The notes under the pieces are model-generated. The model saw only the letters and a program-made list of their open reading frames with translations. It had not been told where the DNA came from and searched no databases. DNA of 64,000 nucleotides from Nocardia cyriacigeorgica (GTDB lineage Bacteria > Actinomycetota > Actinomycetes > Mycobacteriales > Mycobacteriaceae). Below, one piece after another: positions 57,621-64,000 of this stretch. The position numbers and the translations under genes were made by a program. The DNA is taken from the NCBI RefSeq assembly GCF_005863245.1, contig NZ_VBUT01000011.1, positions 124,001 to 188,000 of the forward strand. Reading direction: 5' to 3'. How positions within the stretch are numbered: position 1 is the stretch's first letter; the number at the start of each line of letters is the position of its first letter.

Positions 57621-60287
57621 TCAGGTGTACACCTGCGGCCGAACCGGCTTCGGCTGCGGTGGCGCACCACCATCCGGAGCGACATCGACCGTCGGTTGAG
57701 CGCCCGCGGCGAGATCGCCGCCGGCCTTGTCGATTCCACTGGGGTGGAAGAAGCCCTGGAACCTGCCGAACGGGCCGTGGCCGTCGTCGGGTGGATTGTG
57801 CGGATCAAGTTGCACCAGTTGACCGTTGAGCAGGACATTCAGGCCGGATTCGTTCATCACGACCAGCGCGGAGCGGTTCTCCCACTGGATAACATCACCG
57901 GTGCGCAGCTTCTTTTCGGGATCGGTGGTGTTCGGATCGACAGCTGTCCACGGATTGCTCGGGGTCTGCTGCCCGGTGGTACCGGCATACGCCGCGTTGG
58001 CGTCGCTGCCATTGGTGTTGTAGATCTCCTTGTTCAACGCCTGCGCGACCGCGGTCGGCACGTTCTGCGTGGTCCCATCCGGCAGCGGCGCATCGGTCCT
58101 CCCACCGGGCATGACCACCGGCGGCGGCGCACCAGGACCGTAGGACGCGGCAGCCACCGGCGGCGCGGCCTCGCCCGGAGCCGGCGCCCCACCCGGCGCC
58201 TCGGCCGACGCCTGCGCCGTCGCGGCTTCCTCGTCGGCCTTGCGTTCCTCCCGCTCGAGTCTGCGCTCCTCCTCCTGCCGCTCGCGTTCTTCCTGCTCGG
58301 CCTTCTGCGCCATCATCATCTGCGCCGCCTGCCCGATCATCTGCGGCAAGGTGCCGAGCATCATCATCAGCGGGAGACCGAGATTCATCCCGCCGCCACC
58401 CCCCTGCTGCTGACCAGGTTGCGGCTGGGGCTGTCCCGTGCCTCCAGACGGAGACCCGGGCTGGTTCTGACCCCCCGGCTTGTCCGTTCCCCCAGGCGTT
58501 TGCCCACCCGACATCCCCCCGCCGGACGACCCCGTCCCGCCGCCGCTACCGGACCCGTCGCCGGTACCGCCCCCGGCACCCGACCCGATCTTCTCGATGT
58601 CGTTGGCGAGATCGTTGAAGAACTTGGCGAGCTTCGGATCCGTCGCACCGGGCGCCGTCGTGCCGCCCGGGCCGGTGGGACCGGGCGGAAGACCGCCGGG
58701 GGTGTTGTTCCCGTTCTGATTCGGGCCAGGCCCGGTCGGCGTCGGTCCCGGAGTGCCCGGACCCTGGGGTGTGGGTCCGTTGGGTGTGGTCTGCTGACCT
58801 CCGTTCCCGTTGCCCTTACCGTCGTCTTTGCCGCCGCTCGCATCGCCCTTCGGGTTGCCGTCGGGGTCCTTGGGAGGCTTCTTGCTGCCGACGACGTCGT
58901 TGACTTGGTCGATCCTCTTGGAGATATCCATGGAGGTGCTGCGGAGAGCATCGAGAAGCTTCTGCTCCAGCTCCTTGCTCAGCTCGAACGACGTGACGTT
59001 GCCGTCCTTGTCGTACTTGCGCTGCACCCTGGTCTTTTTCTCCTCCTCCAACTCCTCCAGGGATTGGCCCCACGGTCGCGCGCTCACCCACATAGGCGAC
59101 CGCATGACCTGGCCGAGGTCGTCGAGCTTCCCGACGATGTAGGTCTTCGCGTCGCGCACCTCGGTAGCGAGATCTTTGGTCAAGACCTTCACGTCTTTGA
59201 GCCGCTTGTCGAGGGCCAGGTTCAGGCTTTCGATCTTCTCGTGGTTGTTCCGGTAGGCCTTCACCATTTCCGAGTTGAACTTTCCGGTGGGCAGGCCCGC
59301 GTTCTTCAATTCCTGGAGCGGATCCGGTGCGGCGGAGGGCTTACCAGACCCGAGCGTGTCGACCTGGAGTTGCATGATCCGTCGCATTGTTTCGACGGTG
59401 TCATAGAAAAATTCGCTACCGCCCGGCGGCACCGGGAAGTCGACGGGAATGAAGTGCTTCTTCTGGTCGCCCATGTAATAGGCGACACCCAGGACCTCTT
59501 TGTTGTCCTTACCGCCGAGCGCGACGATCGTTCCGTCGTCATTGATCCGGTAGGCCTTGATCTTGTCGGCGATCGACTTGTCGAACTCGAATCCCTGCGA
59601 CCACAGAGCCCGGCCCTTGTCCCCCTTGGCGAGGTGCTGGCCGCCGAGGATGTCGATCGAGTCCTTGTCGAACCGCGCACCCGTAACCGAACTGGTGCCG
59701 TTCTCGGTGCCGGATTGCAGAGCTTTCTGACCGAGCTCCTTGTCGACGAAGACCAGGTTGCCGTCCTGGAATCGCACGGCGTAACGCCCATTGTCCGAGA
59801 CCAGTTCATCGTTCGGCCCGAGAGTATCGCCGACCTTGATGGTATTGCTGCCGGTGGCGGCGTCGAGCTTGATGTCTTTTGTCGACGGAGCATCGAATTC
59901 AGGCTCGACTGCCCCCTTGATGGGCGCGGTGCCATCGAGTTTCTTCTCATCGGCGGGCTTGTCTCCGCCACCCGTCTTGTTCCCACTGTCGGACGGGCCG
60001 CCTTGGGTCCCGCCACCATCGCCCTCGTTCTTTACCTTGACCGCAGCCGGGTACGAACCGTTGGGGTTCTGGACGTAGGTGTAGCCGCCGTCATCGGACT
60101 TTTCCGGAGCCGGTTTCGGCGTTTCCTTTCCGCCACCGGTACCCCCGCCGGACGACCCGGCGTCCTCCTTGGCCTGGGTGGTGTCGACAATTGGCGGCGG
60201 CCGCTTATCGGGCGGAAGAATTCCGGCGGCCTCATTTTGCTGCTGCTGCCACTCCTCGAGTGCGTATCGCGGTTCCGGGTCGGCCAT
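57621..60287 (-). CDS. Large low-complexity ESX-associated protein (hypothetical)
   Basis: This is an 888-residue protein without a Sec signal or strong membrane helix. It has a Gly/Lys/Asp-rich N-terminus (1-130), then a beta-rich region about 140-300 (NTIKVGDTLGPNDELVSDNG, GRYAVRFQDGNLVFVDKELG, which look like lectin-type repeats). A helical region about 310-470 (FNSEMVKAYRNNHEKIESLN) and a long Gly/Pro/Gln-rich linker follow. The terminal domain (GDVIQWENRSALVVMNESGL) has an SH3- or NlpC-like feel. It is probably a secreted or surface ESX-related protein. The ATG at 60287 begins MADPEPRYALEEW. No Motif II site is seen upstream. Confidence 0.7.
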   Translation of the reverse strand: MADPEPRYALEEWQQQQNEAAGILPPDKRPPPIVDTTQAKEDAGSSGGGTGGGKETPKPAPEKSDDGGYTYVQNPNGSYPAAVKVKNEGDGGGTQGGPSDSGNKTGGGDKPADEKKLDGTAPIKGAVEPEFDAPSTKDIKLDAATGSNTIKVGDTLGPNDELVSDNGRYAVRFQDGNLVFVDKELGQKALQSGTENGTSSVTGARFDKDSIDILGGQHLAKGDKGRALWSQGFEFDKSIADKIKAYRINDDGTIVALGGKDNKEVLGVAYYMGDQKKHFIPVDFPVPPGGSEFFYDTVETMRRIMQLQVDTLGSGKPSAAPDPLQELKNAGLPTGKFNSEMVKAYRNNHEKIESLNLALDKRLKDVKVLTKDLATEVRDAKTYIVGKLDDLGQVMRSPMWVSARPWGQSLEELEEEKKTRVQRKYDKDGNVTSFELSKELEQKLLDALRSTSMDISKRIDQVNDVVGSKKPPKDPDGNPKGDASGGKDDGKGNGNGGQQTTPNGPTPQGPGTPGPTPTGPGPNQNGNNTPGGLPPGPTGPGGTTAPGATDPKLAKFFNDLANDIEKIGSGAGGGTGDGSGSGGGTGSSGGGMSGGQTPGGTDKPGGQNQPGSPSGGTGQPQPQPGQQQGGGGGMNLGLPLMMMLGTLPQMIGQAAQMMMAQKAEQEERERQEEERRLEREERKADEEAATAQASAEAPGGAPAPGEAAPPVAAASYGPGAPPPVVMPGGRTDAPLPDGTTQNVPTAVAQALNKEIYNTNGSDANAAYAGTTGQQTPSNPWTAVDPNTTDPEKKLRTGDVIQWENRSALVVMNESGLNVLLNGQLVQLDPHNPPDDGHGPFGRFQGFFHPSGIDKAGGDLAAGAQPTVDVAPDGGAPPQPKPVRPQVYT

Positions 60288-60425
60288 CAGTGCGCCCGAT
60301 CGCGCGCAGCCGGGAGCCCGGCACTGCAGCTACCCGTCGAGACGACTATGGACATCGCTACTCCTGTCGAACTCGGCCATACGGCGAAGGCCTGCCGAGG
60401 CTCGCCCTCGTGACTCGAAAGGCGC

Positions 60426-62459
60426 TCAGGACCCATCCTGGCTACTCCTCGGGACCGGTGGCGGGGCGACCGGCGGCGGACCAGCCGAGACCCCTGGCGG
60501 CCCGGAGATTCCGGTCGGCGGCGCGACCGAAGTGCCTGGTGCCGAGACGGTTCCGGTGGTGGTGACCGGACGGTCGACGCGGCCGGTGTCGGCGGCGGAC
60601 ACCGCGGACGGCGCCTCCACGAAGAACGGATGCTCGATGATCTGCTCGTGGGCGTAGACGGCGTCGCGCAATGATTGGCGGCTCGGCTCGCCCTCGAGGA
60701 GCAGCACCAGCTCGTTGCAGCGGCGTTCGAACACCATGTCCCGCAAGGAGGAATCCGAGCTGTCGACCCGGAGGTCGCCGATGCCGACGCGGCCCGGATC
60801 GACGCGACGGGAGAGCATCGAGGCCGCGAGCAGGTCGTCGGCATCGCGCAGGTCGTCCCACCAGGGGGAGGGGACGGGTTGGCCGGCTTGGACCATCGCC
60901 AGGATGCGTTCACGCACCGACCGCGCTTCCGCAGCTTCGACCGGCACCGGCCCGGCACGACCCACGCGTACGTGTGCGTCGACGGCGAGCTCGATGCACC
61001 GGCCGGGAACCTGCGCATCCGTCATAGCGGACACGTGTTCCAAGGCGCTCATTGTCCCGAACAAGCCGAGGCGATCGGCGGTATCCGGGGTGAACACCCG
61101 CAGATCCACTTCCTCCGCGGCGCGGACATTGCCTTCGGTCGACACGTCACGCAGTTGTGCGCGCAGGCCGGGGTCGATCGGCCCGGACGACACCAGGGCC
61201 GAAAGTTTGGCGTTGGCCTTGGCGCCCCACGCGAGACCGAATTCGGCCAATACCCGGGCGGGGTCGGTGACGCCTTCCCACGGCGAGCCTTCGTCGGTAT
61301 CGGTGCCGAGCAGCTCGTCCCATACCCACGGCGAGGACACTTCACGGGGCAGGAACAACCCGGCGGGCATCCAGCCGCGGCCCTCGTTGGTGGTGATGAA
61401 CACGCCCGCACCGGCGGGTCCGCGCATCACCGAAACCGCCCAGGTCAGGCCGATGACCGAGGAATCCACCGCCGCCAGCACCGAACGCAGCAGCGTCCGC
61501 GCGATCACCAGATCCTCGTCGACCTCGTCGCCGACCACATGCGAGGGCTCGGCCGCCTTCTCCTTCGCGGCGGCCACGGCAGCCGCGAACGGGGTCGGCA
61601 TGGGGGCCACGAACGGTGTGGAGTCGGCCCGGCCGCCGGTCTGCGATGGCGGTGCGGTGGTGGACCGGTCGTCCATTCCGCCCATGACCGGAGCCATCGG
61701 CGCGACGCCGGGCACCCCGGTGGGAGGCGGTGTCGTTCCGGCCGGCGCCGACGCCCCCGTCTGCTGGGCCGGCGCGGACGAACCGGTGTTCGCTCCGGTA
61801 TCCGCGCCTGCACCGGCCGCTGCGGGAACCTGCGGCGTCACGCCGGAACCAGGCTGCTGCGCAGTGGTTTCCGGTGCGCCGGGCACTCCGGCGCCCGGCG
61901 TGACCGGCGGCGGCGTGGTGATGTTCGACGCTGGCTGGTCGGGTGCCGTACCGGTGGGGTCGGCCTGATCCGGCGCGGTACCGCCCGGGACCACCGGATC
62001 GGGCGTTGTGCCCCCTGGAGTGGAGGTGTCCGGTGTCGTGGCGTCCGGTCCGCGTCCGCCTGCCGACGGCGCGTCGGGCGCGGGCCCGACCGGTGTGGGC
62101 GCGGGTGTCTGCGGGGTTTCCGTCCCGCCTCCGCCTGGCGTATCGAGGCCCTGGCCGCTGTTGCGAATATTCTGCGCACCCTGTGCGTCGGATGCCTCGT
62201 AGTCGTTGGCGGACTTGATCAGATAGTCCGCAGTCTTGTCGTGATCATCGGCCAGGGCATTGCCGGCCTTCTGCCGTTCGCTGTAGTACTCGAGCAGCGC
62301 TTTGTAGACGGGGTCCGCGATCGAGCCGTAGGTCCGTGGAAAGTCGTTGAGCCAATCCTCGGGCGGTTTCGCCCATTCCCGGGTGTCCGCGGCGACGCGC
62401 CGGTGCTGTGCGGCCAGCTGCCGCAACACCGCGGGGTCGAGATTCAGACCTTCCGGCAC
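60426..62459 (-). CDS. ESX-substrate-like protein with WXG100-type N-terminus and conserved C-terminal domain
   Basis: This 677-residue protein begins with a helical hairpin typical of Esp/WXG100 substrates: LDPAVLRQLAAQHRRVAADTREW, EYYSERQKAGNALADDHDK. It ends in a YxxxD export signal, YEASD. A long Pro/Gly/Thr-rich linker (about 105-295) follows, then a globular C-terminal domain of about 370 residues (LVIARTLLRSVLAAV, FITTNEGRGWMPAGLFLP, ARVLAEFGLAWGAKANAKL). That domain recalls the DUF5631/DUF5632 region of mycobacterial ESX-linked proteins, though I am unsure. The next gene repeats it. The start is a GTG at 62459, with Motif II 45 nt upstream. Confidence 0.75.
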   Translation of the reverse strand: MPEGLNLDPAVLRQLAAQHRRVAADTREWAKPPEDWLNDFPRTYGSIADPVYKALLEYYSERQKAGNALADDHDKTADYLIKSANDYEASDAQGAQNIRNSGQGLDTPGGGGTETPQTPAPTPVGPAPDAPSAGGRGPDATTPDTSTPGGTTPDPVVPGGTAPDQADPTGTAPDQPASNITTPPPVTPGAGVPGAPETTAQQPGSGVTPQVPAAAGAGADTGANTGSSAPAQQTGASAPAGTTPPPTGVPGVAPMAPVMGGMDDRSTTAPPSQTGGRADSTPFVAPMPTPFAAAVAAAKEKAAEPSHVVGDEVDEDLVIARTLLRSVLAAVDSSVIGLTWAVSVMRGPAGAGVFITTNEGRGWMPAGLFLPREVSSPWVWDELLGTDTDEGSPWEGVTDPARVLAEFGLAWGAKANAKLSALVSSGPIDPGLRAQLRDVSTEGNVRAAEEVDLRVFTPDTADRLGLFGTMSALEHVSAMTDAQVPGRCIELAVDAHVRVGRAGPVPVEAAEARSVRERILAMVQAGQPVPSPWWDDLRDADDLLAASMLSRRVDPGRVGIGDLRVDSSDSSLRDMVFERRCNELVLLLEGEPSRQSLRDAVYAHEQIIEHPFFVEAPSAVSAADTGRVDRPVTTTGTVSAPGTSVAPPTGISGPPGVSAGPPPVAPPPVPRSSQDGS

Positions 62460-62504
62460 GCCTGATCACTCCTTCCACACCACTGACCCGTCCATTTTCG
62501 ACGC

Positions 62505-62520
62505 TTCCCACCGCTGGGAA
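62505..62520. promoter_or_regulatory. Perfect Motif II palindrome upstream of an ESX-substrate-like gene
   Basis: TTCCCA-CCGC-TGGGAA is the only perfect copy in the window. It lies 45 nt upstream of the GTG start at 62459, in the 71-bp gap after the previous gene. Confidence 0.7.
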
Positions 62521-62530
62521 TCCGAGTGCG

Positions 62531-64000
62531 TCAGCGGATGGTCGGCGCGGACACCGCGGATGGCCGGTGCGCACCGGGCCGCGGCGCGGCAGGTTCGGGC
62601 AGGGCAGGATGCCCGGTCACCTGCGCGTGCGCATACATCGCATCGCGCAGCCGCTGCCGGGTCGGTTCACCGGCCAGCAGCAGCACCAGTTCATCGCATC
62701 GGCGCTCGAACACCATGGCCCGCAACGCGGCACCTTCGGCACCGGCGTGCTCGGATCGCAGCTCCCCCAACGCCACCCGTGACGCGTCGAACCGCCGTGA
62801 CACCATCGACGCGGCCAGCAGGTCATCCAGATCACGCAGCTCGTCGTACCACTGCTCCGGCACCTCCCGGCCCTCCTGGATCGCGCGCAGAATCCGCTCG
62901 CGCTGCGCGGACGCACCGAGCGCATCGGCGGCCTTTCCGAGCGCCCGAGTCACCCGCTGATGTGCGTCGACGGCCAAATCGACGCACCTGCCATGGATCT
63001 CGTCCTCAAGGATTGCCGCAACCCTGGCCAGCATGCGTGGCGAGGCCGTCAGTTCGAGCCGGTCGACCAGCTTTCCGGTGCGCGCGCTCAAGTCCATCTC
63101 CGGTGAGGCGGGCACCTCGCCGAGCGTGGCCACCTCACCGAGTTGGGCGGCGAGCATTCCCGCGATCGGCAGCGATGACGCGAGCGCGGTCAGTCGTGCC
63201 CCGGACTTGCGTCCCCACGCCACGCCGAACTCGGCCAGTACCCGCGCCGGATCCGACAGGCCCTCCCATGCCGACCCGTCGGAGACCGACCACATCCACG
63301 GCGTCGACAGTTCCGGTGGAACGAACACCCCGGCGGGCAGCCAGCCCCTGCCCTCATTGGTGGTGAGGAACGCGCTCACTCCGCCGGAATGCCGCATGAC
63401 CGCGACCGCCGTGGCGTGCCCGACGACAAGGGGTGCGGCGGCGAGAACACCTGCCAGCAGCGTGCGGGCGAGAACCAGATCGCCATCGACCTTCTCCCCG
63501 AGGACGAACGACGGCCCGGCCGCTGCCGCCATCGCCGCGCCGACGACATTGCGCACCATATCGCCGGAATCGTCTGCTTCCGCGGGTTGCTCGTGTTGCG
63601 GCGAGTCGGCGCGGGATGTGGACTGGCTGCTGGGCGACGCTACCGGGCCCACGGAAGGGCCGGGCGATGGCTGCGCGCCCACTACGGGAGCTTTGGCCGG
63701 CGCGACAGGAGGTGCGGGCGGCGTAGCCGACGATGGTGCCGGCGGCACCGCGACTCCGCTCGACGCGACAGCGGGTTTGCTGGTCACGGGCGGTGGCGGC
63801 GAAGCAGGCGCTGCCGCCGAAACCGCTGACGGCGGTGGCCCGGCCGGCAGGATCGGCGGCGGCATCGCACCCATGGCTGCCGCGGCGGCCGCATCCGACC
63901 CGGTATCGCTGTCCGCGAGATCGGTGTCCGGACTCCTCTGTCCGGCAGCACGAATAGCCGTGTCGGCTACGGGATCTGCCGGATCCGCGGCCGGATCGGT
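62531..64000 (-). CDS. Paralogue of the ESX-substrate-like C-terminal domain (5' end outside the window)
   Basis: The minus-strand frame remains open to the window edge, so at least 489 codons are present and the true start lies beyond 64000. An ATG at 63874 begins MGAMPPPILPAGPP but is probably internal to a longer disordered region. The C-terminal part matches the neighbouring gene segment by segment: LVLARTLLAGVLAAAP, FLTTNEGRGWLPAGVFVP, ARVLAEFGVAWGRKSGARL, ERRCDELVLLLAGEPTRQRLRDAMYAH. No WXG100-type hairpin is seen in the visible part. The tandem pair is probably a duplication. Confidence 0.75.
   Translation of the reverse strand, partial: TDPAADPADPVADTAIRAAGQRSPDTDLADSDTGSDAAAAAAMGAMPPPILPAGPPPSAVSAAAPASPPPPVTSKPAVASSGVAVPPAPSSATPPAPPVAPAKAPVVGAQPSPGPSVGPVASPSSQSTSRADSPQHEQPAEADDSGDMVRNVVGAAMAAAAGPSFVLGEKVDGDLVLARTLLAGVLAAAPLVVGHATAVAVMRHSGGVSAFLTTNEGRGWLPAGVFVPPELSTPWMWSVSDGSAWEGLSDPARVLAEFGVAWGRKSGARLTALASSLPIAGMLAAQLGEVATLGEVPASPEMDLSARTGKLVDRLELTASPRMLARVAAILEDEIHGRCVDLAVDAHQRVTRALGKAADALGASAQRERILRAIQEGREVPEQWYDELRDLDDLLAASMVSRRFDASRVALGELRSEHAGAEGAALRAMVFERRCDELVLLLAGEPTRQRLRDAMYAHAQVTGHPALPEPAAPRPGAHRPSAVSAPTIR

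Overview
The window is high-GC actinobacterial DNA. It carries mycobacterial-type integration host factor, a WhiB-family Fe-S regulator, PknG kinase, the large NAD-dependent glutamate dehydrogenase, a ClpP1/ClpP2/ClpX cluster and a complete type VII secretion (ESX) locus with EccA-EccE, mycosin, EspG and PE/PPE-like genes. This combination points to the mycolic-acid-containing Mycobacteriales, most likely Nocardia or a close relative. The genus is inferred from gene content, not from a marker gene.

Layout. 1-2.3 kb: glycerol-3-phosphate dehydrogenase and a convergent GNAT acetyltransferase. 2.4-2.5 kb: a two-repeat remnant resembling a type I-E CRISPR array, with no cas genes in the window. 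2.6-6.9 kb: an FHA-domain protein followed by a molybdopterin oxidoreductase (FdhF/YdeP type) translationally coupled to FdhD. 7.0-8.6 kb: mIHF, a ketosteroid-isomerase-like protein and a small secreted protein. 8.7-14.1 kb: clpX, clpP2, clpP1, trigger factor and an FKBP lipoprotein, all on the minus strand. 14.2-25 kb: phosphoketolase, serine hydrolase, DUF1801 protein, two secreted low-complexity proteins, an AfsR/LuxR-like ATPase regulator, a DHFR-like reductase, MerR, WhiB3-like and DUF1707 genes. 25-35.5 kb: pknG, an asparagine-type permease, an SPFH/zinc-ribbon protein and the 1643-residue NAD-GDH. 35.6-64 kb: the ESX locus, nearly all on the minus strand, running off the right edge.

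The ESX core, read on the minus strand, is eccA-eccB-eccC-PE-PPE-esx-esx-espG-[MinD/EspI-like]-eccD-mycP-eccE. This is the ESX-3 gene order with an EspI-like ATPase inserted. It is followed by an EspR-like HTH gene, a discoidin-like membrane protein and a zinc-ribbon membrane protein. It is preceded by an NlpC/P60 hydrolase and four large Pro/Gly-rich proteins that look like secreted substrates or accessory proteins. Many neighbours overlap by ATGA, GTGA or TGATG, so the core is probably one or a few long transcripts.

Two recurrent palindromes stand out, and neither belongs to an annotated gene. Motif I (GTRCCG-N8-CGGTACRTT) lies 29-73 nt upstream of five genes: two secreted low-complexity proteins, the asparagine-type permease, the SPFH protein and NAD-GDH. 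Motif II (TTCCCA-N4-TGGGAA) lies 38-78 nt upstream of nine starts: eccA, the PE-like gene, the NlpC/P60 gene, two substrate-like genes, the discoidin-like gene, whiB3-like, pknG and the DUF1801 gene. I read these as two interleaved regulons. Motif II appears to tie the ESX locus to pknG and a WhiB regulator, and is the most interesting undescribed signal I see here.
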